64,000 nucleotides of DNA from SZUA-365 sp049663345 (GTDB lineage: Bacteria > Bacteroidota > Ignavibacteria > SZUA-365): positions 27,041 to 91,040 of the forward strand of contig JBATDG010000073.1 in the NCBI GenBank assembly GCA_049663345.1, in the 5' to 3' direction. Below, in pieces: positions 53,921 to 63,591 of the stretch. The translations under genes were made by a program, and so were the position numbers. The notes beneath the pieces are model-generated. The model worked only from the letters and a program-made list of their open reading frames with translations, was not told the DNA's origin and ran no database searches. Numbering within the stretch: the first letter of the stretch is position 1; each line of letters starts with the position of its first letter.

Positions 53921-53966
53921 TAAACAAAAACAGCGCCCGTTCCTCATGTGAGGCAACGGGCGCTGT
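53921..53966 (-). terminator. Intrinsic terminator of the choice-of-anchor-D gene
   Basis: ACAGCGCCCGTT (53930-53941) and AACGGGCGCTGT (53955-53966) form a perfect 12-bp GC-rich stem with a 13-base loop. On the minus strand the stem is followed by TTTTTGTTTA. It lies about 40 bases after the stop at 54008. Confidence 0.9.
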
Positions 53967-54007
53967 GCGTTTATGCTCTATGTCGCATGAACTTTCGCGG
54001 GCGCATT

Positions 54008-56932
54008 TTACCGCAGGAGAAGCATTCTCCGTGTAACGTTTGTGCCGTTCCAGCTGAGGCGGTACAGGTACATGCCTGATCCAAATTCCGCCGCATCAAA
54101 GCGGCAGGTATGTGATCCTGCCTGATATTCTCCATTCGCCAGTACTGCAATCTCGCGTCCGAGGTTATCGAGAACGGACAGACGAACTTCACCCCGACCC
54201 GGAATGCTGAATTCAATTGACGTCGAGGGGTTGAATGGATTCGGATAGTTCTGGAAAAGCGTGAAAGCGTGCGGGGAGGTCTGCACATCTTCTACCGGTG
54301 AGATATCCGTTCCCGTGCCATCCACGACAACAGTATCGGGCGATGTCGGCGCGTTGCTCACAATGATAAGCTCACCGACCCGGATGCCGAGCACGCTGGG
54401 AACGAAGCGGATCGTATCGTTGAATGAACCGCCGGTAGGTACCTCGAATTGAGGAACATGCACGGCGAAATCAGGATTGGTCGAGGTGATCGTCGCGACG
54501 CTCAAATTCATGCCGCCGGTGTTGTTGATGGTGAGAACGAGGTTCTTCACACTGTCGACATACACTGATCCGAAAGAAAGCTGCGGAGGCGCGAAGGAAA
54601 TGGCGGGATAAACAACGCCTACTCCGTCCACGTTGATCGTTTCCGGGGATGAGACGGCATTGCTCGTCACGGTGAAGGCGGTGCCTGCCGGACCCGCGGC
54701 AGTCGGCGAAAAACGCAGTGTGAAGGTAGTGGCCTCTGCAGGTGCGATGGTTGCGATCGGGGTTTCCAATGTAAACAGGGGATCGCCCGATGTGAACGAT
54801 GCGATCACCAGCGGATCATTGCCGGTGTTCGTGATCGTGACTGTCATGTCCTTGAAGGCGCCAACGGCAACGTCGCCGAAGGAAACGTCTGCAGGATCGA
54901 TTGTCATGGTTATCCCAGAGACTCCCGTTCCCGAAAGCCCTACAGTCGTCGGCGAGGTCGACGCATTACTGGTCAGCGTGAGAGTGCCCGTAACAGGCCC
55001 GGTGGCTGTTGGGGAGAAGCGCACCGTGTCATCGAACGAAGTACCGGGCAGCAGCACTAACGAGCTGGCAGCCACGGTGAATTTCGGGCTGGATGCAGTA
55101 ATGGCCGAAATGGTGAGGGTATCGTTTCCAGTATTCGAGATATTGAGGACCAAGGGTTTGCTCGAACCCACATTCACCCCACCGAAATTCAGAGAGGATT
55201 TGTCGGTTTCTATCGTCGCCGAACCGGTTCCCCAGCCCGTGACAGCAATCGTGTCCGGACCCAGGACGGAATTGCTCTCAATGACGATGTAAGCGTTGAG
55301 AACGCTTTTGGATGTCGGTTGGAATTTCACAGTTGCCGTGACATTCGCGGCAGGGGCGAGGGTCGTATTATCCACCGTCAACGTGAAATGCGGGTCACTG
55401 GTGGCGATGCCGGCAATTGACACCGGGACGCCGCCAGTGTTGGTGAGGGTAAGAGTCTTCGTCGACGAGTAGCTGATTCCCACTGCACCGAAAGCCAGGG
55501 ACTTCGAAGAGAACGACAAAATCGGCGGGCCGATCGGGAAGGTGCCGTCGGAAAGGATTCTGGAGGCGTAAACTTCAACGTTCGAATACGAGGGTCGGTA
55601 ATCTTCCCATGTAAGGATGGCGCCGTTGTGGCCATCGCTGACCATCCATGGAAATTGCTGGATCTTATCCGCAGTGCTGACCGGGACACCAGCGTCCGAC
55701 CAGAGCAGGGCGCCAGCGACTGATATCCGCTGAGCGTAGATATCGCTTTGGTTCGCACCCTTGGTCCTGTCCTCCCAGGAAACAATCGCACCGCCGCTTC
55801 CGTCGGAGATGATGAACGGTGACACCTGGTCGCCCGATTTGTTGGAAGTCGCCACGCCGTCTGCTGACCAGAGTTTACTTCCGGTCGTATCGATGATTTG
55901 CGCAAAAACCTTTCTTTTTCCGGCCACGCGTCCGTCGTCCCAGGTGATGCCGCATAATCCGGCACCGACGTTCGACAACTTGTGATTTGCCTGTCCGCCG
56001 GTAGTTGACGTCGCGCGGAAGGTCGACGCTACTGTGCCGCTTTTCTTTAATAAGGCAATCTGCAGGTTGTATGTCGATCCTGCGCCCCAATCGGCAAAAG
56101 CGAGGAACGCATTACCGAAACCATCGGAGACAAGCATTGGGGAATCCTGCACTGAACTGCCAGTCGCGACTGCGACTCCGTTTTTCGGCCAGTGCAGCGT
56201 GCCGTTGCCGCTGATTCGCTGCGCGTACACATCGTAGTCGGGCCGGGGGAAATAGGCGTAGGCGATGAATGCGCCTCCGCTGCCGTCACTGGTAATGCAG
56301 GGCGCATTTGAAAACCGCAAAGTACCGGACACGAGAACCGGCGCGCTCCAGAGCGGTGTCCCGCTTGCATCGACGCGCTGCGCGTATATCTTGCTGGCCG
56401 GCGGGAAGCCGCCGGTGTTGGCATCCCATGTCACGATGGCGCCATGCTGGCCGTCGGTGGTGAGCTTCGGATCGGCCTGGTTGCTGGTGTCTGCGGTTAA
56501 CGCTACGCCGTCTACTCCCCAGAGCACCTTGCCGGTTGAATCGATTCGCTGGATATAAATATCATTGTCGCCGTTTCTCGTGTCTGTCCAGACAATGATC
56601 GCACCGCCCGCATCGTCAGATACAATATCCGGTTGTGATTGTGAATTGTATGCGTTGCTGACAACGTTGCCATTCACTGTCCATCGAATGAACCCATCCT
56701 TGTCGATGCGCTGGGCATAGACGTCGAAAGAGTTTTGCGAAACTCGTTCATCGGACCAGCAGATGATGGCCCCATCTTTCCCGTCACTGATGATCCGGGA
56801 CGCAACCTGATTGTTCCCTGCTCGGCAGATCGCGTTGTTCGACGCAGGATCGGAACTCCATTGTGCATGGGCAAACATGAAAGGAACGAGGAAGAATGCG
56901 AGAACAAAAATCCGTAGTTGTCTTGATACCAT
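54008..56932 (-). CDS. Secreted repeat protein with four choice-of-anchor-D domains and T9SS sorting domain
   Basis: 974 residues. After a signal peptide (IFVLAFFLVPFMFAHA) there are about eight units of about 50 residues (consensus ISDGxGGAIIxWxDxR then DIYAQRID and LWxxxGV; about residues 40-470), probably a beta-propeller. Four Ig-like choice-of-anchor-D/HYDIN domains follow (about 475-880: LAFGAVGISYSSTKTLTLTN and similar). The end is a T9SS sorting domain starting NYPNPFNPSTSIEFS. It is a surface or extracellular protein with a binding or structural role. The exact role is unknown. Confidence 0.9.
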   Translation of the reverse strand: MVSRQLRIFVLAFFLVPFMFAHAQWSSDPASNNAICRAGNNQVASRIISDGKDGAIICWSDERVSQNSFDVYAQRIDKDGFIRWTVNGNVVSNAYNSQSQPDIVSDDAGGAIIVWTDTRNGDNDIYIQRIDSTGKVLWGVDGVALTADTSNQADPKLTTDGQHGAIVTWDANTGGFPPASKIYAQRVDASGTPLWSAPVLVSGTLRFSNAPCITSDGSGGAFIAYAYFPRPDYDVYAQRISGNGTLHWPKNGVAVATGSSVQDSPMLVSDGFGNAFLAFADWGAGSTYNLQIALLKKSGTVASTFRATSTTGGQANHKLSNVGAGLCGITWDDGRVAGKRKVFAQIIDTTGSKLWSADGVATSNKSGDQVSPFIISDGSGGAIVSWEDRTKGANQSDIYAQRISVAGALLWSDAGVPVSTADKIQQFPWMVSDGHNGAILTWEDYRPSYSNVEVYASRILSDGTFPIGPPILSFSSKSLAFGAVGISYSSTKTLTLTNTGGVPVSIAGIATSDPHFTLTVDNTTLAPAANVTATVKFQPTSKSVLNAYIVIESNSVLGPDTIAVTGWGTGSATIETDKSSLNFGGVNVGSSKPLVLNISNTGNDTLTISAITASSPKFTVAASSLVLLPGTSFDDTVRFSPTATGPVTGTLTLTSNASTSPTTVGLSGTGVSGITMTIDPADVSFGDVAVGAFKDMTVTITNTGNDPLVIASFTSGDPLFTLETPIATIAPAEATTFTLRFSPTAAGPAGTAFTVTSNAVSSPETINVDGVGVVYPAISFAPPQLSFGSVYVDSVKNLVLTINNTGGMNLSVATITSTNPDFAVHVPQFEVPTGGSFNDTIRFVPSVLGIRVGELIIVSNAPTSPDTVVVDGTGTDISPVEDVQTSPHAFTLFQNYPNPFNPSTSIEFSIPGRGEVRLSVLDNLGREIAVLANGEYQAGSHTCRFDAAEFGSGMYLYRLSWNGTNVTRRMLLLR

Positions 56933-57108
56933 AACTGCACCTAATCATTGTTATCATCGTGGATGAGTTGATCGCGTAGATAAGGGAGTGATATTTTGGG
57001 GATACCGCAAGAATTAATATACGTACATTGGCTGATATTTGGGCAACATCGTCGATATTACCTCCCCATCGTATTCGTTTCTGTTCTGGCAAAGTGAGCA
57101 GAAACGCA

Positions 57109-57132
57109 CAAGGCCCCGTTTTCAGGACCTTG
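57109..57132. terminator. Weak hairpin after the two-CW gene
   Basis: CAAGGCCC and GGACCTTG can pair over 8 positions including one G-T pair, with an 8-base loop, about 28 bases after the stop of the small Cys-rich gene. T-runs are poor on both sides (TTTGGG on plus, TGCGTTTC on minus), so it is only a possible terminator. Confidence 0.35.
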
Positions 57133-57159
57133 TTTGGGCAGAGAAATGCAAATATGCTT

Positions 57160-57462
57160 CTAGGAAGAAATGATCTTCAGGATGGTTCTGGAGCTCTCGA
57201 ATTTTTCGCCTTCTTCCTGCCCGACCATCCGATAAAAATCACACTCCATACAATCGATTAATTTCTCAGCGAAGCTTCCCTGAACCCGGTCATCGCACAA
57301 GGTCCCCTTCAAGGGCCAGCATGCTCGCCCCCCGTAAATACCCGAGTTTATCCCGTCGAGACGTGATTCAAGAGAAGCAGGACAAACCCCGAATTCCTTG
57401 ACCTTTGCGCCGCCAGGTTCACGGCCGCACTTCTTTTGCTCCCAGCAATTCATTTTCAGCAT
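57160..57462 (-). CDS. Small Cys-rich two-CW-domain protein
   Basis: 100 residues from the ATG at 57462, chosen because AAGGTG lies about 6 bases upstream; longer starts lack this. Cysteines occur in the pattern NCWEQKKCGREPGG, FGVCPAS, GRACWPLKGTLCDD and DCMECDFYRMVGQEEG. The two CW pairs and the ending ECDFY..V..EEG match a family of small metal- or cluster-binding proteins often called two-CW domain proteins and frequently attached to or near signalling genes. No signal peptide, so cytoplasmic. It probably binds zinc or an Fe-S cluster, but that is inference. Confidence 0.75.
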   Translation of the reverse strand: MLKMNCWEQKKCGREPGGAKVKEFGVCPASLESRLDGINSGIYGGRACWPLKGTLCDDRVQGSFAEKLIDCMECDFYRMVGQEEGEKFESSRTILKIISS

Positions 57463-57706
57463 TGTGTCACCTTGACTGTTGTCGATATTCCTTTCCAAAA
57501 TAAACAGGTTCCCCCTCGAGGGGATTGAACAAGTATCGATAGACCAAAAGTAAGGCGAATTTGAAGAACTGTCAACGCGTCCACTCGGATTACCGGGGCG
57601 GACACAGCTATATTTTCACGCTCCAATCCATGTCTTGCTTCATTGTGGGAAAATGATAATATTATCCTGAAATAGAAACGTAGCAATGATCTGGGTGGAG
57701 GGCCTC

Positions 57707-59317
57707 GTGAAAACAAATGCGTATTGTATTGTGATGACAGCTGCGATTGCAGTTGTTTTTACCTCCTTCGGTTATGCCCAAGGCGCCGCTGGCATCGCCT
57801 TGGAATACGATTCCGCCGCAGTCTTCACTGTGACTGCAGGGGAGGTGATTGGATTCGACCTGCGGGCGCGCAACGAGCGTCAGGGAATTGTGGAGAACTG
57901 GGACAACATCGGTAAGGCCGTGACACTCACCGTGCGCGGATCATGGGCGGAGACCGATACGAGCACGCGATCGTGGAACCATCGTTCCCGGGCGTACACG
58001 TGGACGTACGTCAAGGCCGGAGATACGGTGCTCCCGCTCGATTCGATCACCTTCGCCGGTACGGAACCGCTGCTCTATTACACGATTCCGAAAGAAGTGT
58101 TTGTCATGGGACGCGCAGCACTTTCCTACATACAGAGCCGGGCGGATACGGGCATCGTGCTGTCGCTCGCTCCGCGATGGAATTTCCTGCAGCAGGACTC
58201 TCCACCGCTTTCCTTCCTGCCGGGTCCACCGGAGAACTTCCTTCTCGAGATCACCAGTCAGACGGCGAATCCGAACGAAGTGTACTTGCTGCAACGCTAT
58301 GAGGTTGTGGTGACACCGCGCGACAGGTACCTGAATACGCAGCCTGACAGCACGGTCTCCGTCACGTTCTCAGCGCGTTTCCCGAATGAGTTCGATCAGC
58401 TCCAGCCGGGACTTGACGATGTTTTCCGAGGTGAGGTGCTCATCAAGGGACCGACCAATTACTTTCTGGCCTCCCGTGTTCGGCGCGCGGACGAGAGAGA
58501 CGAAGAGCGTCAGTGGGTCGAGGTGTATTCCACAATGGATCCTTCAATCATTGGTCGTTCGGATCCTTACCAGATTCTGGACCATGCACCGAATCCTGTT
58601 TCTTTGCTTTCGCCACCGGATGAAACATTGATCAAACTCGGCCGTTCCACGAACAAGGTGTTCTTCTCCTGGGAAAAAGCCGAACCAGGCGATCCATTCA
58701 CTGACATCCAGATCTCGCGTTTTGATCCAGCAAAGTCTTCCGACCTGATCCTCTATATCATACGTTTTCTCAATGCGACGAATCTTGTCCGTGCGATGGA
58801 ATTCGTGAGTGACCATGGTGGATGGGAGCCCCAGTTCACTGCTCCGCACAGTCTCCTCAATGGAGCTGTCGAAATCCTCAGCGGATTTCCTTTCAACAAG
58901 AAGCTGGAGATAATTTGGTATGTCGAGTCGACAGACGGTCTCTATACGACAGCATCTCGTCGACCGAGTGAACAGCTGATCGGCAATCGTATGACTGTGG
59001 ATAAATCTGGATATTACGATGTTCCCATTGCCGTCGAAGGACTAAGCCTATCCCCCAATATCACCCTGCATCCTAACTACCCAAACCCCTTCAATCCCGT
59101 GACGACGATCTCCGTTGATCTGTCTGTCTCCAGTCACTGTCGCCTGCGGGTGTATAATCTGATTGGTGAAGAGGTCGCCCTGCTGCATGACGGCTTCCTC
59201 GAAGTCGGAAAGCATCGCTTCATGTTCGAGGGCAGCGGACTGCCGTCCGGCACCTACTCCTACCGGCTTGAGGCGGATGGCGCAACGCTAACGCGCAACA
59301 TGGTGCTGCTGCGTTAG
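57707..59317 (+). CDS. Secreted protein with T9SS sorting domain
   Basis: 536 residues from a GTG at 57707, preceded by GGAGG and giving a standard signal peptide (MKTNAYCIVMTAAIAVVF, cleavage near YAQ). An ATG seven codons upstream lacks a ribosome site. The central part is beta-rich and includes SFLPGPPENFLLEITS (about 170), and DHAPNPVSLLSPPDETLI (about 310), which resembles fibronectin-type or Ig-like domains. The C-terminal 85 residues are a T9SS sorting domain (NYPNPFNPVTTISVD to LTRNMVLLR). No enzyme motif was recognised. It is the only plus-strand cargo gene in this stretch. Confidence 0.85.
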   Translation: MKTNAYCIVMTAAIAVVFTSFGYAQGAAGIALEYDSAAVFTVTAGEVIGFDLRARNERQGIVENWDNIGKAVTLTVRGSWAETDTSTRSWNHRSRAYTWTYVKAGDTVLPLDSITFAGTEPLLYYTIPKEVFVMGRAALSYIQSRADTGIVLSLAPRWNFLQQDSPPLSFLPGPPENFLLEITSQTANPNEVYLLQRYEVVVTPRDRYLNTQPDSTVSVTFSARFPNEFDQLQPGLDDVFRGEVLIKGPTNYFLASRVRRADERDEERQWVEVYSTMDPSIIGRSDPYQILDHAPNPVSLLSPPDETLIKLGRSTNKVFFSWEKAEPGDPFTDIQISRFDPAKSSDLILYIIRFLNATNLVRAMEFVSDHGGWEPQFTAPHSLLNGAVEILSGFPFNKKLEIIWYVESTDGLYTTASRRPSEQLIGNRMTVDKSGYYDVPIAVEGLSLSPNITLHPNYPNPFNPVTTISVDLSVSSHCRLRVYNLIGEEVALLHDGFLEVGKHRFMFEGSGLPSGTYSYRLEADGATLTRNMVLLR

Positions 59318-59433
59318 AGCAGCGAAAGATCATAACCATCTCTGGATGTTTTTGTCTTTTTATTGTAAAGGTAGATCAGTGCCTGACGGAGAAGCTCCGC
59401 GGGGTACGATGTGATGATATTCTCACATTAAAG

Positions 59434-61446
59434 TTATCGCGACAGCCGGACAAGTGGTATAATCCTTGCGGTATTGTCGTAGGCCAGCCGCAGAAGGTAC
59501 ATGCCCGGGAGAAAATTCCGCGTGTCGAGCGGGATCAGATGTGTGCCCGGTTCGAACGCTTGGAAAGAGGATGTGTACACCTGCCTGCCGCTCATATCCA
59601 CCAGTTCCAGCTGTACTGCTCCCGGGTGTGGAAGGGAGAGCATAACAGTCGTTGCCGCGGTGAAAGGGTTTGGCCAGGCGGACACTGAGATCTCCTCGCG
59701 ATGCGGGATTACATCAGACCCCGACGTACCAACATCGAACCCCAGGAGGGGAACCTCGAAGATCGGATTCCCGGGATCCATGCTGTTGTGTAATTGGAAG
59801 AACGCGATGTGGCTGCCGGCTTCTTGCTGGTAGTAGCGGATGCGGACTTCGCCATACCCCTGGTTTGTGCGCTCTCGAAGAGAATCGATGATCCTAAAAT
59901 GAGCTGCGTCGGGACCGTTGATTTCCTGTCCCCAAACCAAAACACCCCCGGACCAGAGGATGCGCAGGATTGCATCAAGACTGTCAGAGACAGGAACGGA
60001 GGGAAAGACCAAATGTACCGGCTCTGATTTAAGGCTTGGTGGATCTGGATATATGCCACTCTGTTGGACATCGATGAGAAATTCCGGAGTGCCGGGATCG
60101 TTGCTGTGAAGTACGATCGTAGAACGTGCCGAACCAAAGCGCGTGGGAGTGCAAGTGACGATCAACGCGAGGGAATCACCAACCATAACCGGTTGCCCGG
60201 CAGACGGCTGAATCACAATTTCACATTGTTGGTTTCTCGGTTCAATCAGTTTTCTGTGTTCGATTTTGTTGATGTACAGAATGGTGTTGCCACGATTATA
60301 GATTACAATCGTTGCGGATTTCGGAAAGCCGATGTACGCTGGTATAAAATGCAACTGCCTGCTGCTGGCGGCTATATCCGGCTTTTGATATTCTATCCCG
60401 GACCCCTGCACTGCCACCACTGCATCCGGTCGCAGCGGATCATTCGTTCTCATATGGAGTTCTGCGGACTTTACCCCGAGTGTTGACGGATGAAAAGTAA
60501 CCGTAATGTCTCCGTGATAATCGGGATAGATCTTGAGCGAATCGGTAGGAGATATTTTGAAATCGGCACTGTCCGGCCCGCTCAGCCGCAAATCATTCAG
60601 AACAAGGATTTTTGTCCCAATGTTATAGAGCGTGAGTGCGCGACTGCATTCTTCACTCAGCATCGCCGTGCCCACCTGCATTGGATTGGAGCGAATATCA
60701 AGGATAGGCTGATCCCAAAGCCATGTGATGGAGATGAAGACGTTGACCATGTATCCGCCCTCCAGGTTGATCTGCAGCAGGCACCATCGCTGGCCGGCAG
60801 TCTCGCTTGAGGCGAGTACCCAGGTGAATCCCAGTTCCGATGGAGCGAGCAGCTTTTTCGGCTTTTCAGTGAAAGTGAACGAACGGGAATGTTCGCCGAG
60901 AAGCTGAACGCTGTCGATACGCATCGTGTCAGGAGAACGATTCTCAAGCAGGAACATTATTTCAAAATCATTCCCGACGAGGTGGGGGCCGTCGTCAAAA
61001 GACTTCGGCGATACGTGAAGTGAAAGGGCTCCGTGACCCGGAACGTCACCCCGGACCGGAATCGACAAAGTGTCAAACTCCGTTCCCCGGTTGTATACCA
61101 AAAAAAGAGTATCAAAGACGCTCCCGGTATCAACCGGAATAAACAGAATTCGGAAAACATTGATCTCACCTGTTTCCATTCGGTCGCCCATCCTTGAGCC
61201 GATGACAAACGCGCTTTCGCTTCGCTTGCTGAACCACGGCCCTAAGATTCGAATGCTCCGTTCCCCTTCGTTAACAATCACGATGCTGGTTTCCGTCGTA
61301 TCGTTCAGCTTCCCCGGAATGGGCTGTGTCATGTCCGGATACATCCGCAACGGCGACGCCTCCTGAGCTTCGGCGGGAATGGGAGCGATACTCAGAATAA
61401 ATGCAGAAAGACAGACTACACTCAGTACACTGATAAAACGATGCAT
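59434..61446 (-). CDS. Secreted choice-of-anchor-D-type protein with T9SS sorting domain
   Basis: 670 residues with a signal peptide (FISVLSVVCLSAFILSIAP). The body consists of Ig-like modules of about 100-120 residues related to choice-of-anchor-D/HYDIN domains (for example STLGVKSAELHMRTNDPLRPDAV; ADFKISPTDSLKIYP). The end is a T9SS sorting domain (SAWPNPFTAATTVMLS to GMYLLRLAYDN). It is an exported, probably surface-bound structural or binding protein. It differs from the neighbouring 974-residue protein by lacking the N-terminal propeller units. Confidence 0.88.
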   Translation of the reverse strand: MHRFISVLSVVCLSAFILSIAPIPAEAQEASPLRMYPDMTQPIPGKLNDTTETSIVIVNEGERSIRILGPWFSKRSESAFVIGSRMGDRMETGEINVFRILFIPVDTGSVFDTLFLVYNRGTEFDTLSIPVRGDVPGHGALSLHVSPKSFDDGPHLVGNDFEIMFLLENRSPDTMRIDSVQLLGEHSRSFTFTEKPKKLLAPSELGFTWVLASSETAGQRWCLLQINLEGGYMVNVFISITWLWDQPILDIRSNPMQVGTAMLSEECSRALTLYNIGTKILVLNDLRLSGPDSADFKISPTDSLKIYPDYHGDITVTFHPSTLGVKSAELHMRTNDPLRPDAVVAVQGSGIEYQKPDIAASSRQLHFIPAYIGFPKSATIVIYNRGNTILYINKIEHRKLIEPRNQQCEIVIQPSAGQPVMVGDSLALIVTCTPTRFGSARSTIVLHSNDPGTPEFLIDVQQSGIYPDPPSLKSEPVHLVFPSVPVSDSLDAILRILWSGGVLVWGQEINGPDAAHFRIIDSLRERTNQGYGEVRIRYYQQEAGSHIAFFQLHNSMDPGNPIFEVPLLGFDVGTSGSDVIPHREEISVSAWPNPFTAATTVMLSLPHPGAVQLELVDMSGRQVYTSSFQAFEPGTHLIPLDTRNFLPGMYLLRLAYDNTARIIPLVRLSR

Positions 61447-61610
61447 ACCTCCTCCATTTGAATTTGCCCCAGCCGGAACCTACGCAAGATCGGCACAAAG
61501 CGCAAGCTTTAATGCACTGCAAATATAATTAGGATGTGGAATTCCGCAACTAAAATGATTACAAAAGGCCACAGTGACGCAATTATAAATACAATATTCG
61601 CTGTTTCAGA
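61447..61610. other. AT-rich intergenic segment
   Basis: 164 bases upstream of the 670-residue cargo gene, including AT-rich sequence around 61510-61600 likely to hold its promoter. No ORF is seen. Confidence 0.3.
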
Positions 61611-61865
61611 CTACCGCACAATGAAGGAACGAACAGTGTGAAGAAGCGCTGTCGATGCTTGGAGGAAATAATATCCCGGCGGAAAAGACCGAAGATCCAT
61701 GGAGAATCTTGAGGAAGCGGCTGTGCTGCCGGTCCAGACGATCCGGCCCAGGGCGTCGAGGATGCGCAGCGAGATGTTCTGCTCGTTTCCACGGATCGAA
61801 AAAGTTGTGCTGCCTGAAGCGGGATGCGGCCAGCGTCCTTCTGCCGGGCTTCGTATGGGGATCAG
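61611..61865 (-). pseudogene. Orphan T9SS sorting-domain fragment
   Basis: Translating the minus strand in the frame that ends with TAG at 61611 gives a full sorting domain without a gene in front of it: EGRWPHPASGSTTFSIRGN, LRILDALGRIVWTGS, DLRSFPPGYYFLQAS and a terminal RSFIVR. It starts right after, and in a different frame from, the stop of the 461-residue cargo gene at 61862. There is no start codon or signal peptide for it. It is either the leftover end of a deleted or replaced cargo gene, or a second sorting domain cut off by a frameshift near the upstream stop. Confidence 0.7.
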
Positions 61866-63247
61866 GGGCGGATGAATATGCGGGTGCTGGTCATGCCTCC
61901 TGCCTGAAGGCGGAGGAGATAGGCGCCGGGAGAAAGGCGTCGGGCGTCCAGCGTCACAGAATGCCGGCCCGCCTCGCGGTGTCCTTCGGTCAGACGCGCG
62001 ACTTCGCGGCCGAGGAGATCGTGGACGGTGACGACAGCGCGCCCTGCCTCCGGCAGGACGAATGGAACGACAGCCGTCGCCGAAACTGGATTCGGATACG
62101 GAACTCCGATTTCTGTCAGCCCCAAGGGCGGGTGATGTTGAATGCCATTGACCGTGCGCAGCAGCACCATGCGTGCGAAGTGGCTGTTTGAAATCGGCCC
62201 CTCTCCGTGGCGGATGATACCGTCCGTGGGTTTGCAGACATATCGAAACATAATATCTCCTCCGATGGGGAGTTTGTAGAGCATGTCAAACACCAGCGAA
62301 TCTCCACCTCCGATTCCTGCATCCTGCACCGGGACGAGCCGGTTATTTGAAATGAATACAGACCCCGAGTCGTCATAGAACCAACGGGTCCCGCCCCCCC
62401 AGGCGAGTGGGCTGAAGCCGACCGAGTTCGTCGTATCGAAGTACCTGAAAAACGGTTCCTTCGTTGAATAAGAATCAATCCACGGCCCGCTCGTCCAGTG
62501 CTCTCCCGACGGACCATCCCCATCCAGTCGCATCGGGAATCGAGTCAGTGCCCTGGACACCTTTTCATACGGAAGGAACGTTAACGTGAGTTGATATGTC
62601 GTGTCGCCTTCGATCAACAGGGGACCACTATAAAATCTCCAACTATGGAAGTACTCGTACACCAGTTGCTGGTCCTCGGTCGAGTCGGGCAGGATGGCAT
62701 CGAGTATGTCGACGTAGGTTCCGGGCAACATGCTGACGGTATCGCTGACGGCTACGAAGACCTCACCCGAAAGCGCCTGCAGGGTAAGTCTGTAGCGGAA
62801 CACCGGACGTCCGGCGGCAGGCTGCGCGACGTAGCAGAATTGATCCGGCGGCTGCACATCGATGTCAACCGGCATCCACATCGAGTCCGCCCCGGCACGC
62901 TCGAGCGTATAGCCGGCGATCTGTCCACCGAGCCCCGGGTCGTTCCATTCAAGCATCGCCTCGGTTCGTGTGAAGCTGCTGCGGTTCGTCGCAGTGAGGG
63001 AGAGCGGCTGTGCGAGAACTGTCTCCCAGTGCTCGCCAGTATCCCTGGTGCGCGACAGTCCGAGACCGCCTTGGGTGATCCAGTCCGAAGGACTCAGTAC
63101 TTTGGCTCGAAGGTACGACGGCATAGGCGTCCAGGAAATCTGGGCGTGTAGCGGTGCAGCGTAGGCCAACGCCAGCAGCATGAGACAGCTAATGCTCCGG
63201 AAGAGGCGCCCACCACCAGAAACCAATGGAAGAACGCGTTTGTGCAT
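61862..63247 (-). CDS. Secreted protein with T9SS sorting domain
   Basis: 461 residues from the ATG at 63247 (a TTG eight codons upstream is possible). A signal peptide (ISCLMLLALAYAAPLHA) is preceded by a basic stretch. The N-terminal part has one Asp-box-like unit (GLSRTRDTGEHWETVL) and a fibronectin-type-III-like domain (MLEWNDPGLGGQIAGYTLER, about 105-200). A beta-rich region follows, and a T9SS sorting domain ends the protein (PYPNPVSATAVVPFV to TSTRIFIRP). Function unknown, surface or extracellular. A second sorting domain lies out of frame just beyond its stop. Confidence 0.85.
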   Translation of the reverse strand: MHKRVLPLVSGGGRLFRSISCLMLLALAYAAPLHAQISWTPMPSYLRAKVLSPSDWITQGGLGLSRTRDTGEHWETVLAQPLSLTATNRSSFTRTEAMLEWNDPGLGGQIAGYTLERAGADSMWMPVDIDVQPPDQFCYVAQPAAGRPVFRYRLTLQALSGEVFVAVSDTVSMLPGTYVDILDAILPDSTEDQQLVYEYFHSWRFYSGPLLIEGDTTYQLTLTFLPYEKVSRALTRFPMRLDGDGPSGEHWTSGPWIDSYSTKEPFFRYFDTTNSVGFSPLAWGGGTRWFYDDSGSVFISNNRLVPVQDAGIGGGDSLVFDMLYKLPIGGDIMFRYVCKPTDGIIRHGEGPISNSHFARMVLLRTVNGIQHHPPLGLTEIGVPYPNPVSATAVVPFVLPEAGRAVVTVHDLLGREVARLTEGHREAGRHSVTLDARRLSPGAYLLRLQAGGMTSTRIFIRP

Positions 63248-63591
63248 CAAATTTCGTGAAATATGTTCCAACCTGTACCCCCCCCGAAGCTTCCTGAATG
63301 CGTATGCGGCAAATTATCGTTTTCGGACAACATTGTCAACTTTCCAGCCATAGCATAGGAGGAACGCATATCGAATACCCATCATGACTGAATCGTCTTG
63401 ATATATCCTAAGACACCTCAGAAGGCAGATCATTCCTTCTCTCCAGAGATTTCGAATGGAATATCATTATAGCCGAAGAGACAGGCAATCGAGGCACGAA
63501 CCGCCTCCACTTTGATGATAGGTTGACACCGCGAATGAGGAGCCTGCTGCCAAGTATCTGAATGCAGGCATTACTGTCGCATGAGGAAACT
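63248..63591. other. Intergenic region without a supported gene
   Basis: 344 bases between the cargo gene and the XRE-type gene. An 83-codon frame (63408-63659, minus) overlaps the end of the XRE gene and shows no domain. Another frame ends at about 63433 with a short protein-like stretch (IKVEAVRASIACLFGYND) but has no start codon. A decayed small gene is possible. No hairpin with a T-run was noticed. Confidence 0.3.
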
